Source: Micrasema longulum
Taxonomy: Eukaryota > Arthropoda > Insecta > Trichoptera > Brachycentridae
Direction: 5' to 3'
Assembly: GCA_022494885.1 (NCBI GenBank)
Contig: JAGVSM010001373.1
Span: 163,057 to 227,056 of the forward strand
Length of the DNA stretch: 64,000 nucleotides
Positions 43,336 through 53,879 of this stretch are shown piece by piece. The position numbers were made by a program, and so were the translations under genes. How positions within the stretch are numbered: position 1 is the stretch's first letter; every line of letters starts with the position of its first letter. Below the pieces are notes generated by a model. It had not been told where the DNA came from, searched no databases, and worked only from the letters and a program-made list of their open reading frames with translations.

Positions 43336-44524
43336 TATATTATTGCATTACAATACACATTTTATTTGTACGAAATATTCTCAATCAGCAAAACTGCTGG
43401 TATGAGGGGATAAAATATATTATGACAATATAGTTTCAATAAAGTCGATAAAATAACATCAAATATCACATATCAATCGTCACATGGGCTGTAAGACCTT
43501 TTTTAAAAAGTGTTTTTGAAGTACGTACGAGTATATGTTTTGAATATTTTTTAAGTCATTAGAGTTTTAGAGAGTGAATTATAGAACTTTTTTTATACAC
43601 AAAACTGTTTCTTTTTCTGTTAGTCCTAGGTAAGGTTAGATTAGGTTTGATTAGGTTAGGTTAGGTTTTTATTATTATTTTTATTATTTTATTAGGTAAT
43701 TCAACAAAGATACATACTAGAAAACCTACAATTTGAAAGCATTCCTCGATACAATTTTACATTCATATATATATTCAATTAAAGAATTACACAAAATAGA
43801 TTTATATATTAAGATGTAATACATATAGATGTAATGAATATTATTTTATACAGGATACAATGCAATTAAAAATAAGTTGTACTTGTGTACTTATTAAATA
43901 AGGTTTATTCCTAAGAGATTTTTCGCAAAAGCTGAGAGAGTATCATAAACAATAGGACAAACATTAACACATCATTCTCTTTGAATTTTATTTTGAAATA
44001 TCAGCATTAAACTAATTTTTGATTGATGCCTTTAAGTAAATTACGGTTATATAGGCAACAGGTATGAGTTTAACAGAATTTGCAGGTTACATATTATTTA
44101 CAAATCAACGTATATTTTTTTTAAAAATAACATATTAAATACACTGGAACGTCTTTTTACACGGGGATACGCTCTACAATGTAGGCACCGTGTAAAAAAA
44201 TAGTAATAAAAAATAACAACGCTAGATAGGTTTCCCGTTTTGAGATAAAGGACAGAAGTTTATGTTAACAAACTTTTTTTTCAAAGAGTTCATAGAAAGA
44301 CATGTGTTTTATTGACGTCTTACCTTGAAGGCCCCATCTTGCCCAACATCCCCCAATCTTTATTGTAGGTTATATTATATAACACAAATATACATTAAAA
44401 TCATTACCAATTTAAAACATTGATTGTTATATATAGAGTACAATGTAAACATACACCATACATTGACATATTAATACACATAGACATGCCCTGAGCCCTA
44501 AAAAATGATGACACTTATTAACAT
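43336..44524. other. Unassigned AT-rich stretch with TTAGG-like run
   Basis: At 43627-43668 there are several GGTTAG/TTAGG words (GATTAGGTTAGGTTAGGTTT), followed by (ATT)n-like sequence. 44148-44200 can form a hairpin (TTTTTACACGG…CCGTGTAAAAA). No frames or RNA genes seen. Confidence 0.35.
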
Positions 44525-44905
44525 TAACAAATTACAACAGGGATGGAGAATACCTTAATCAAAGCAGTATGAAAGTCTAGGCATTTACAGGGCTTATGAC
44601 CTGTCATTGGCTGGTTTAAGTGGCCACTTTACACACTGTGTAACATTCACCATTTTGCCTATGTTTGAACAATCCATATTTGTTCAATTCTTCCATTTGT
44701 TGATTAGAGTGAAGTTAAAGAGCTGAAACCTTTATTGTTGTGAATATATTCATCTGACTGAATTATTTCACATACTAGGCAACGCCTGAAAATATTTTCG
44801 AATTTTGATACTTCTTGGACCAGCTGGTTTTATCGACAATATTTTGAGTTAATCCAAATTTCTGAAGACAAGAACTGGATTCAACCCCTTTGGAAGCTAT
44901 AAATA
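44525..44905 (+). mobile_element. Family F repeat copy
   Basis: The start AACAAATTACAACAGGGATG..GAGAATACCTTAA is the same as the copy at 26238. Then come GTCTAGGCATTTACAGGGCT, GGCCACTTTACACACTGTGT, AAGAGCTGAAACCTTTATTG and CACATACTAGGCAACGCCTG. The tail is GAGTTAATCCAAATTTCTGA..GAACTGGATTCAACCCCTTT. No right inverted arm. No protein. Confidence 0.8.
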
Positions 44906-45094
44906 TTTATGTATCAACTGGGGTGCATATTAGGAAAAAAACATAAAATATATCTTCAAATTTTTTTCTCAAGGGAGAAAAAAACTTGTAGCGAGAGTTT
45001 TAAGTGCTTGGCTTTATTAGATACAGTATAGTAGAATGATTTAAGTAATTATTTTAAATAAATTACAATATAATAGGTTCATACAATGAGAAAT

Positions 45095-45385
45095 TTCAGT
45101 CCTACGGGAAATTGGATATAAAAAATATTTTCTTGTGCGGGGTAAAAATTAGAGCATTAAATTGTACCACAAACTTTCTTGAAAATGTACGGAAAAAATA
45201 ATAAAAAATATTTTGATAAAAACGCACTACATTGAATGACGTCATTGGTTCATGTGAATCAACCTATGATCTGAGAGCTATGGAAGATTTCCGGTCTGCT
45301 TGTAGCTTCTGGACCAATGGGAAGAACTGAATGAGAATAAGCGGAAATGAACCTCTGACGTTACACGCGGAGTTATTTCAGAAAA
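45095..45385 (-). repeat. Dispersed repeat, family C, copy 2
   Basis: The reverse complement carries CTGAAATAACTCCGCGTGTA, ACGTCAGAGGTTC, TTCTTCCCATTGGTCCAGAA, GACCGGAAATCTTCC, ATGACGTCATTCAATGTAGT, GCGTTTTTATC, TACATTTTCAAGAAAGTTTG and a closing GGGAAATTGG equivalent. The order matches 30958-31255 and 54790-55430. Confidence 0.75.
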
Positions 45386-46565
45386 ACAAAACTTTAAAAA
45401 ATCGTAGCGCTGATAATACGATATATAAAAATTGAAAAAAAAAAATTTTGACTTTGTTCAATAGTTTATCAACAAATATTTTTTTTTTAAATCCACTGAA
45501 CTTCCTCATTGAAATGTTTTTTTTCGAAACCCTCACATCTGGCAGAAAATGACAATTTGAGCCCATATTTATATTATTATATTATATCCACATCCAGGCT
45601 GGCCGACATAACCTCACTACATAGTTTGCAAAAGAAAAACGTTCCGGCAATGCATATTTTGCGAGTGCATATAGATTTATTTGTTTGACTAAACGTGTTT
45701 TGTACCTTTGCCTATTTTATTGGGAGGCTTGATTTCTCTGGCGGTTTACTATTTATGGTTTGAATTTCTTTATTTAATTATAAACATTAAAATGCCAAGG
45801 ATGCTTTTCGTGAAAAATATTTCGTATTCTTACCTTCCTAGAAGTTTAATCGGACATAATATTAAAATAGAAAGAAAACACGACAATTTGAATACGTTCT
45901 AGTAGCCTAGTAGCGTGGTGACCGTGAAAACGACCTCAAGCCGGCTTCTTCTGCAAGACTATCTGAGTGATCTCAAATATTATAATATTAAAGCATTATA
46001 TAGTTATCACCTCTTCATGCATACATAAATAAAAAAATATACAGGTACCACTACCTAGGTCATATAAATATATTTGAATCATTCACCAATCTATAATAAT
46101 ACCTACGCTCTTTCGTCTGTATAAGCGGGATGTTTAATTAATATAAATTATTGAAATCTGTCGTCTATGCAAATTTCCATTTATAAATACACATCTGTTC
46201 ATAGAACCCGTTTACACGAGTTTATAGAGTATACCTACCTATTTATAATTAAAACTTCCAGCCTAAATTTGACGCTATTTTAAAGATATAAGGGATTCAA
46301 TTTTCAATTGATTTATTTTATAAATGTTTATGTACATTACAAAATATTTCAATGCATACATAACACGAAAAAAATCATTCTAAAATTTAAATATACAAAA
46401 TAAAAATACCCAGCAATTATAGAAAAAGAATGCTATCCTTTCTGAACTTTTTTTCACTAACATGAAAGATGTAAATATCCGAAGAGATACGGTTGAGTTT
46501 GTTGCTCTTCCTACTAGCATTACCATCGGCAGGTTGGTTCTGCAAGCAGGAAGATAAAACAGCAG
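45386..46565. other. Unassigned; possible LINE tail at 46310-46560
   Basis: 46460-46565 (GGTTGAGTTTGTTGCTCTTC, CATTACCATCGGCAGGTTGG) could be the 3' flank or UTR of the RTE element. The AT-rich 46310-46440 could be another LINE tail. The plus-strand frame at 45708-45902 is not recognisable. Confidence 0.3.
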
Positions 46566-46568
46566 TCA

Positions 46569-46591
46569 TACTACTACTACTACTACTACTA
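46569..46591 (-). repeat. (CTA)n / (TAG)n microsatellite, RTE 3' tail
   Basis: Seven CTA/ACT units on the plus strand directly follow the end of the RTE reading frame. Trinucleotide tails are typical 3' termini for this clade, so this most likely marks the 3' end of the insertion. Confidence 0.8.
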
Positions 46592-46594
46592 CCA

Positions 46595-47188
46595 TCACGC
46601 CATTTCCCCGTAGGGGTAGGCAGAGAGAATGGACCGCCACACACGTCTATCCTGGCATACGATCCTAGCCTCTTCCACGTTCATACATCTTGTCATACAT
46701 GCCCTTCGGTTCTGTCTGCTTTTGACATGACCAGACTTAAGATTTTGGTTTATCTGATCATGCCACGTCTTCCTTGATCGTCCTCGTCTAACGTTGCCGT
46801 TCATTTTCGCCATATATACTTATTTTAACATTCTTTCGTCGTCCATTCGTTCTATGTGACCAAACCATCTCAGAGACCCTTTCTCAATCTTATCAATTAT
46901 ACTTGTCTCAGATTTACACTCTCGCCTGATTTCATCATTCATAACCCTGTCATACATTGATTTCCCACACATTCGTCCAAGAGATCGCATTTCAACCGCG
47001 TTCACTCGGCTTTCATCCTTCCTCTGCCAGTTTCATGTTTCACTTCCATACATAAGTGTTGGGACTAAAACTCCGTTGTGCACTGCCAGTTTAGCTTCGA
47101 TTGACATATTTTTATTAGAAATTACTGTGCTTAGTGCTCCGTTCATTTTGTTGCCCGCATTCACTCTTCTTTCAACATCTTTTTCTAT
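46595..47188 (-). pseudogene. RTE C-terminal region, downstream of the nested insertion
   Basis: The reading resumes with KDVERRVNAGNKMNGALSTV, continues through TLMYGSETW-type residues, then VNAVEMRSLGRMCGKSMYDR and IEKGSLRWFGHIERMDDERM, and ends CMNVEEARIVCQDRRVWRSI..LSAYPYG. These are standard RTE C-terminal landmarks (R-x-N-x-E-M-x-x-L-R; LRWFGHVxRM; DRxxWRSIVSAYPYG). It is split between two frames (46820-47005 and 46595-46813), so at least one frameshift exists. It is followed by the (TAG)n tail. Confidence 0.85.
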
Positions 47189-47189
47189 T

Positions 47190-47495
47190 TTTTTTTATTT
47201 ATTTATTTAACTTTTTGTACAAAATGTTATTTGTACATTGGCGGGCTTATTGCCGAATGGCAATTTCTTCCAACCAACCAATAAAATAAAAGTTTTATTT
47301 TTATAATTCAAGTTACAGAACATATTCAATAGAAAAAAAAAGATTAAAAAGTTAAAATATATAAAAATAGAAATAAACGTATTTGTTTATAAATTACCTT
47401 AAATCAAAACTATTACTCAATGGGAAAAAGGAAAAAAGAGGAAAGAGGAAAAAGGAAAGGAAGAGAGATTAAGGAAGAGAAAGGAGATGTTTCTA
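47190..47495 (-). mobile_element. Nested 5'-truncated LINE 3' end inside the RTE
   Basis: Read on the minus strand it begins AACATCTCCTTTCTCTTCCT, with the TAA stop of a LINE C-terminus (KKHLLSLP at 3027-3388), followed by the same 3' UTR, GGAAGAAATTGCCATTCGGC, AATAAGCCCGCC and an (AAAT)n tail. The RTE frame reads GRVE on one side and KDVERRVNAG on the other, which are consecutive in this family. TTTCTA occurs at both junctions, a possible short target duplication. It is therefore younger than the RTE copy. Confidence 0.85.
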
Positions 47496-48381
47496 CTCTT
47501 CCATCTCTTGAAAACATGCTTTTCCGATACACAAATTCTTCTACTTGCTCGAGACATTCGTTGTTTACATTTATTATGCAGTCAGTAACCTCACTATCCC
47601 TTTCAAATACCATCACTTTTTGTCTTACTTTCGTTCATCCCCAATTAGCTCTCCAGGCATACATCATACATTCTAGAGACTATTTGCTGAAAATCAGCCT
47701 TGCTGCTTGCTAACAGAACTGCATCGTCAGCATACAACAAGCAGCTTACTGAAAAATTATCCATTTTTGCTCCAATACCCATACATTCTATCTCTTTCAT
47801 ACAGTTGTCCATGTATAGATTAAACAACCATGGTGAGATTACACATCCCTGTTTCACGCCTTTTGAGATCGCAAACCAAGATGTAAATCCCCATTAACTC
47901 TTATACACGCTGAACTCTCCTCATAGAGAGACGATACTGCACGTATAAGTTTATTGTTTACTCCATACTTTTCCAACACGCCCCACAATTTCATTCTATT
48001 TACTTTATCATACGCTTTTTGCAAATCGACAAATGCGCAGAATAGTTTTTGACTTTTTGCCAAAAACTTCTCCGTTAGCATTCGCAGCGCAAAAATTTGA
48101 TCCGTGCATCCACGTCCACTCATAAAGGCTCCTTGCACGTTCCACACTTTGTCTTTCGTCACCTTTCTTACTTTCTCGATTATAATTTTCCTATACAGTT
48201 TACCGACAGAACTCAGAAGACTGATGGCCCTATAGTTTCCACATTCCGCACGAGATCCCTTTCCTTTATATAAAGGCATGACAACTGCCCTCCTCCGATC
48301 CAAAGGCGTATGTATGACCTTATCATACCCAACGGATTTTCCGTTTTTCATACTTTTCAGCGCACTCTTTATTTCTACCAT
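47495..48381 (-). pseudogene. RTE reverse-transcriptase domain (fragmented)
   Basis: From the start of the RT: KSALKSMKNGKSVGYDKV, then MPLYKGKGSRAECGNYRAIS and LLSSVGKLYRKII (fingers motifs), QGAFMSGRGCTDQIFALRML, the palm motif FVDLQKAYDKVNRMKLWGVL (first catalytic D) and a stop-equivalent break near 47856. In the next frame come MKQGCVISPWLFNLYMDNCM and the catalytic YADDAVLLAS, and in a third frame VNNECLEQVEEFVYRKSMFS..RDGRVE. The order and spacing match RTE reverse transcriptases. At least two frameshifts plus the insertion at 47190-47495 inactivate it. Confidence 0.88.
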
Positions 48382-48459
48382 GCTTATCTCACATGACCTA
48401 TTATCACTCGTATCTTCCTCTGCACAACCAAGCTGTTGCTCAGGGACACTTTCAGTACT

Positions 48460-48771
48460 TTAGTTTACTTCCATAAAGTATTCCATCCATCTCTCTTTCA
48501 CTCCTTCGTCATTCGTTAGCATTCGGCCATCTTTTGATTTTATCGCTTTTATGTTTCCACTTTCGGAGGAGTTCTTTGTCTTTTTCACCTCTTTCCAAAA
48601 CGGTTTTATATTTTCATGAAAATGAGTGGACAATTTTATACCTTCCTCTTCGTTTAGTCCTTTTTTGCGTTCTTTCACTCCATTCTTAACTAACCTCTTG
48701 CATGCTTTATAACTATTTTTCGCTCTTTCATACTCGCTGCTATTGATGTCACTAATTGTTATAAGCTTCAT
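48460..48771 (-). pseudogene. RTE linker region between endonuclease and RT
   Basis: This frame (YERAKNSYKACKRLVKNGVK, ..WKEVKKTKNSSESGNIKAIK, SKDGRMLTNDEGVKERWMEY) is the standard RTE linker, ending in the WxEYF motif shortly before the RT domain. It overlaps the end of the endonuclease frame by 20 bases in another register (48752-48771), so one frameshift separates them. Confidence 0.8.
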
Positions 48772-49870
48772 CCATACATCCTTTTTTTTCCTTTACAAGG
48801 TCTTTAATACTATCATCCCACCATGCATCTCCTTTTTTTTCTCTTCGGGACGCCATTCCGCATATACTCTTTGCTGATTCACACAAGCACGATTTAAATC
48901 GTTCCCACATTTGGTCGATATTGACTTCTATTTCATTATTTCCTAAACTTTCGTTTAAATCCCGTTCATACATCACTCTTACATTCTCGACTTGCAACTT
49001 TTTAACTATGGCTCTAGACGAAGATGTCACAGTTTTCGTTCGTGAGCGCCATCCACGAAATAGAATCACTCGTGTTATAACTAGAAAATGATCTGATTCC
49101 ATTTCAGCGCCCCGAAAAACGCGGGTGTCGGTTGTGTTTGTTCTTAATCTAGAGTCAACAACCACGTGATCAATTGTCGTTCTTTCATTCCCTCTTTCCC
49201 AGGTGTATTGGTGAATACCTTTATGATTAAAAAAGGTATTCGAAACAAAAAGGTTCCACTCAAGACACACTTCAAGCAAACTTTTTCCTTTTCCATTTAT
49301 CCTAGAATCGCCATACATTCCAAGGGCTGTTTCTAGGCCATCTCGACGGGTACCCACCCATTCATTCAGATCACCGGCTAGAATTATTCTTTCATTCGGT
49401 TTTTTCCTCGCACATACTTCCCTTACATTTTCCCAGAACTCACGCTTCACATCTTCACCTGCCGAATCGACTGGGGCATATTCGATAATGAACATAATGC
49501 TCGTTATTCTAATCTTAAAGGTGATCCACATGAGTCTGGCGCTAACAAATTCATACTCACTCAAGCACTCTATCATTCTAAGAGAGAGCATCGCCGCAAC
49601 TCCCCGACTTGCCCTTTCTGATTCTGGAACACCAGACCACAGCACGAGCGTGTCATTGTGCTCCAGCGATCCACTCTCCTTTTTCATGCTCTCACTTATA
49701 CAAAGAACATCTAAACCCTTATCCTTCATACTATCACACAGTTCATTCATCTTCTTATCCATTCCTCCTCTTATATTCCATACGCCAATACGGCACTCCA
49801 TTCTCCTCTTTGCACCCCCCCGAGAGACGCGGCATGATGGGTGGTGAGCCTTATCGCTGCCTACAGGCAT
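48752..49870 (-). pseudogene. RTE endonuclease domain ORF (372 codons)
   Basis: This is the longest open frame in the window. It matches AP-type (exonuclease-endonuclease-phosphatase) domains of RTE LINEs, which nick target DNA to prime reverse transcription. Landmarks are GVWNIRGG near residue 30, the CISES motif with the active-site Glu near residue 60, SRGVAAML, AGDLNEWVGTRRDG near residue 165 (the GDxN block, here AGDLN), YTWERGNERTTIDHVVVDSR and SDHFLVITRVIL (the C-terminal SDH catalytic His). It ends in the post-domain GDAWWDDSIKDLVKEKKG segment. The domain itself is intact by eye; the downstream frame is lost. The start at 49870 is simply the first ATG. Confidence 0.88.
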
Positions 49871-50079
49871 TCTCTCGTCTTCCTGACCTCCTACTTAATT
49901 TTAATATTTCGCATAACTACTTACATACTACCTACACTTATGATTAAAATATTACCTTACGCTCTTACAATACAAAGGAAATATAAATATATTACTTAAC
50001 ACTAAAATACACACAAATATCTAACACTTATTTTCATAAAAGTCACTTAGTACTACAATAGTCATAAATTAAACACTTA

Positions 50080-50345
50080 TTGCGTCCCTATTTCTTCCCC
50101 TGTCACCTTCCGTGCTTCTGTCTGCGGTGGCCGGTCTTCGCTGGCACAATTTGCAGATGCTCCACTGTAGCTGTAGAATCCGTCCGGTGCGGCCCTCGCC
50201 CGCCTGCACATGGTGCGGCGTGACCGGCTTCCGAGAACTACGGCCTCTGACATGTGTGGGTGCACAGGCGCCCCGGCCCGGTATTGTGACTCTTCCCGCG
50301 CTGTTGCTTTACGTTCCCGCCAAAATGGACACAACATTTTATGCA
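50080..50345 (-). promoter_or_regulatory. GC-rich leader of the RTE element (putative 5' UTR)
   Basis: This 265-bp stretch is markedly richer in GC than its surroundings and is followed by ~200 bp of AT-rich leader before the endonuclease ORF. Many RTE elements have internal promoters in their 5' UTR, so a promoter role is plausible. The 89-codon minus-strand frame (50077-50346) may be a chance or leader ORF; I recognise no domain in it. Confidence 0.4.
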
Positions 50346-50380
50346 TTATTCACATCTCAATCGCATCTCAATTTTTTACA

Positions 50381-50660
50381 AATTGTCTTCCAATCTCACA
50401 TATTAAAACAAATTATTAAACGATAAACACAGGTCACTTGACATTTTTTACTGTTTCCATTCAACACTGTTTAGTTTGTTTGTTCATTCACTCTTAACTT
50501 ATTTAACTCGAAGAAGCCTCAATTGTCTTCTAATCTCACATATTAAAACATATTATCACTATTATTATATTATATATAGATCACTTGACATTTTTCATCG
50601 TTTCCATACAAAATTGACTGATTTATTTTGTTTATTCACTATTAAATTAAATAACTTGTA
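50381..50660 (-). repeat. 140-bp tandem dimer at the RTE 5' end
   Basis: AATTGTCTTCCAATCTCACA begins at 50381 and AATTGTCTTCTAATCTCACA at 50521. The two units also share TATTAAAACA, TCACTTGACATTTTT, GTTTCCAT, TTTGTTTATTCACT/TTTGTTCATTCACT, TTAAATAACTTG/TTATTTAACTCG and GAAG/GGAG words. The period is 140. It lies just upstream of the leader, where some LINEs carry repeated promoter monomers. That role is inferred. Confidence 0.8.
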
Positions 50661-50734
50661 GGAGCTTCACACAACTGTGACCAGCCGGGCCGATAAGTCG
50701 GAAAAAATACATAAGCAAGTATGCATTTCTTCTT

Positions 50735-51475
50735 TTCTCCAAACTATTGTAGCCAAGCATTCCCAGTATGAAGTCAGACAGGTACAACCACGGATTCTAT
50801 CCGCACTTCTTTAAGTAAAGATGCCTCAGATATTTCTTCTGAACCATCTCCAGCATAAGAGAGTACTTCAATTCGTGGGGCGCCCAGATCAGAGATCCAC
50901 ACTCAAGTCGCACCAATGAGTTATAAAAAAAGCCTTAGAACACGAGTATTCGAGAACACCTTAGCTGTTCTGAGAAAAAATCCCAACATTTTGCGCGCAT
51001 TGTCACAGATAGTGCCTATCTGAGTTTGAAATTTCAGTCTAGCATCAAATACAACTCCCAGATCTTTGACAGTGGCAGTTCGCTTAAGTGAACACACTCC
51101 CATACAGTACCGTATAAAAATAGTTTTTAATGCCCTCGTATATGACAAAACATAACATTTAGAAATATTAAAATTTAGTTGGTACTGAGTTACCCAATCA
51201 AATATATTATTTACATAAGACTGGAGAGGGCGGCAATCATTCAAGGTGGAAATCTCCTGAAACAATTCTAGATCATTTGCAAACAACAAAACTCGTGTAT
51301 GCGATACAACGCTAGTAATGTCATTTATAAAAATGGAAAATAAAAGTGGACCCAAATTAGAGCCCTGTGGAACTCCTGAAAATGTAAGAAAGGGTTTAGA
51401 AGTAAAAAGTCTATAAGTGACAAATTTAAACCTGTTTTTAAAATAATTTGCAAAAAATATTAATAGATTATTAGC
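50735..51475 (-). pseudogene. 5'-truncated LINE RT relic (Jockey/CR1-type)
   Basis: On the minus strand, from 51475: FVTYRLFTSKPFLTFSGVPQ, GSNLGPLLFSIFINDITSVV, then FANDLELFQEI in the position of the FADDxKLF catalytic box (the second catalytic residue reads N-D rather than D-D). NISKCYVLSYTRAL, TATVKDLGVVFDARLKFQTQ and FFLRTAKVFSNTRVLRLF follow. After a stop-interrupted join the text continues with the NSLVR…KKYLRHLYLK equivalent at 50930-50760. The N-terminal half is missing. The relic at 17490-17890 is a more decayed relative. Confidence 0.85.
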
Positions 51476-51609
51476 AAAACCTATTTTATTTTATTTGCTT
51501 AGCAACACATCGTGATTCACAAGTGGATGACATTAGGGGGTCGATGTTGTCAGTTTCGCAGATTACAGTCCTCCACTTTAGGCCTATGAAGCTGTACACC
51601 TACTTTATT

Positions 51610-51875
51610 CGTTGACGGTCTTCGGATATAATTAGAATAGACGTCGACAGCCCCATAAAACGCCAAAATCTCTCAGAGCCACGAGGACGACGAAGAACAG
51701 GAAGGCCGAAAACGCGATGGATGGACTGTATAAGAGTGGATACGGCAACGTTGCAAGTGGGCAACTGGAGAGGAAGGACAGCAGACTTACAAGAGTGGAA
51801 GAGACCCTCGGACCCAGGCGAGGCCCACCCGGGGCTGTCGAGCTTATGATTACGACAAAGACGATGATGAAATTT
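51610..51875 (+). mobile_element. LINE ORF C-terminal relic with GAT-rich tail
   Basis: The plus-strand frame reads EPRGRRRTGRPKTRWMDCIR, then VDTATLQVGNWRGRTADLQE and WKRPSDPGEAHPGLSSL before a stop. GRRxxGRPKxRWxD…NWRxxA..R..W is the common terminal pattern of RTE-like LINEs. The tail CGACAAAGACGATGATGAAA ends it. It lies head-on to the minus-strand RT relic at 50735-51475. Only the last ~75 residues survive. Confidence 0.75.
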
Positions 51876-52309
51876 GTTGCGAACAGGTAAAATGATTTTT
51901 CCTATTGCTGTAGATATGTCCGGTTCCTGGTGACGAAAATAAACATTACCTGTCCTCATTAATGGAATTGTGTTATTATTCCATTTAAAAGAAATGTATT
52001 TTGGTTGCAAATATTTTATTCGTACAGTGTGTTTAGCAAAATTTTAATGCCAACGAATCGCCCACATGAACATTAATTTTGATCAAATCCGATACGTCGG
52101 TAAATAGTAAGAACGACACACGGCATAAAAACCCTGAAAAACTTATTGTGCACATGAACGGCCGTGAAAATCTAAGAAGTTTAACCTTAGATAAATATTG
52201 TTTTTATTAAATGTTTTTTTTTGTAATTTAGCGATTTTAAAAAACGGCGTTTTAAAATGGCGAAGTCGTTTGACTTAATTTAAAAAAAATGTAAATAAGT
52301 ATTTGAACA
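51876..52309. other. Unassigned AT-rich stretch
   Basis: The minus-strand frame at 51600-52010 is largely the antisense of the LINE relic at 51610-51875. Nothing else recognised. Confidence 0.4.
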
Positions 52310-53050
52310 TTGTTTTTCTGTCACTCTCTCGCAGTTGTCACCCCGATATTGCGCAAAAAAAACAACTGCACGTCGAACTGATTATGCCTAACTAAAATTG
52401 ACAAAATAGAGGTTTCGTTGTCCCGTTTCCCGTTCTTCAAAACTAAACCGATTTTGTTTTTTTTTTTTAAAGAGAATCAGAATTATATTTTCAGTTTGGG
52501 TACCTTTTAAGTTTTCCTAAATTCGGTACTGTGATGGCAAATGGTTACAGATGCTGATTTTGTCAATTTTTCAAGTTTGTTCTAAAAAATTTCCCAACTA
52601 GTATATTCTTTGATGTGGCAAAAGGATAAAGCTATAATATATAAGGATAAAGATATAAGATACACGAAATTATTTTCTATAATACTCTGTCAAATATACA
52701 AAAACTATGACTTAAAACTATAGTAACACAGCAAACATAACTAACACAACAAAAATAATTAAAAACACGTATATTTACAATGGGAGAACGGCCTTGAATA
52801 AAGAAGGATTCCATGGGTGGTCAGAGGCAAAAGATCCGAATACCACCCCCGTCGGTTCATCCGCCGTCTGAGGACGGCAGATAAAACTTGGCGCTCTTTT
52901 GAGCTTTTGGATGGTCCTAGGACCCATTAGAAACAATTAAATGGTAAATATCTATAGTGTGCAAAAAAAATCACTGCTCTAGCGCCATTATTTAGGTAGA
53001 AAATACGGGAATACGTTTGTGTGTAGAAATGTCAGACCGCGTTTCCCCTT
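52310..53050 (+). repeat. Dispersed repeat, family E, interrupted copy
   Basis: 52315-52560 matches the minus strand of 28640-28900 (TGTCACTCTCTCGCAGTTGT, CTAACTAAAATTGACAAAAT, CAAAACTAAACCGATTTTGT). 52935-53045 then matches the minus strand of 28500-28630 (AAATATCTATAGTGTGCAAA, ATACGGGAATACGTTTGTGT, GAAATGTCAGACCGCG). The ~370 bp between (52565-52930) have no counterpart in the other copy. Confidence 0.7.
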
Positions 53051-53652
53051 GAAGATATCCTCGTGGTTTATCAGAATCTATTAAATATTCCAATGGCCAT
53101 TTATGACATATCGCGAACTTCTTAGATCACTGTGACCAATGTCACATATTATTTTTTATTTAAATATGTAATCGTCACACATAAAATCTTCACGGTCAAG
53201 ATATACGAATATTAAGTAGGCAACCAAAAAGCGTCGTTTCCGCGAATATTTCAAAATAGTAAAAAATGTACTTGTCGAAAATCAAAATGAATCCTTTTGC
53301 GAGCCATTTTTTGTACTCATTCACATTTCAATGTTAGTCTCTGAATATAAGTGGACTCGAGTATATTTTATAACAAAAACCTTACAATGACAGTATTTTC
53401 TTGAATAGTTGCACGGAAAATTTTCATAATTTTATGCAAATATATATGAACACTATGAGTACCGGCCGAATACACAGAATTTACCCTGTGCCCGGCCCAT
53501 TTTTGCGAAATTTTATGCGTTGTGAAGGGTTCCTTAAAGTGTCATAAGTATGAAAATAATGGGTTAAATCAATTGAAACTTTTCATATTTATTTCAGGCC
53601 TTTATGAAGAGCCACATTGCAATTGTATTCAGGGTCTCACTCCTTTTTTGTG
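53051..53652. other. AT-rich stretch with nothing assignable
   Basis: No credible frames or matched repeats. Confidence 0.35.
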
Positions 53653-53879
53653 CTTTGTATCCCGGAGCCTTGTAAACACGTAATTATAATAACCACGTGT
53701 TGTGTCCCGGTCCCGCGTTTTCACGTGGTTTACCAGCAGCTAAAAAGTACTAATAAAAGTCACTAGATGTCAATAAAATTCACCCTTTTAGACAGCTGGT
53801 AAACCACGTGAAAACACGGGACCGGGACACAACGCGTGGTTATATAATCACGTGTTTACGCGGCTCCGGGATACAAAGT
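53653..53879. mobile_element. Palindromic MITE rich in CACGTG
   Basis: The arms 53653-53740 (CTTTGTATCCCGGAGCCTTG, TGTCCCGGTCCCGCGTTTTC, ACGTGGTTTACCAGC) and 53793-53879 are near-complete inverted copies around a ~52-bp AT-rich spacer. Each arm carries an ACGTG in CCACGTG- or ACACGTG-type contexts. The element is about 227 bp with no coding capacity. The flanks (TGTG left, TGTT right) do not give a clear target duplication. Confidence 0.85.

Larger units (their letters stand above)
46566..50665 (-). mobile_element. RTE-type LINE, nearly full-length but inactive
   Basis: Non-LTR retrotransposons of the RTE clade encode one main protein with an AP-type endonuclease and a reverse transcriptase, and often end in a short tandem repeat. 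On the minus strand, from 5' to 3', I read a 140-bp tandem dimer (50660-50381), a GC-rich leader (50340-50080), an endonuclease ORF (49870-48752), RT pieces (48381-47854, 47857-47645, 47616-47495), a nested LINE insertion (47495-47190), the C-terminal region (47188-46595) and a (TAG)n tail at 46569-46591. Frameshifts separate most pieces, so it is dead. A shorter relative's 3' end lies at 15596-15716. Confidence 0.85.

Noticed and set aside
49488..49947. Plus-strand open frames of 112-119 codons
   Set aside because: They are antisense shadows of the RTE endonuclease ORF.
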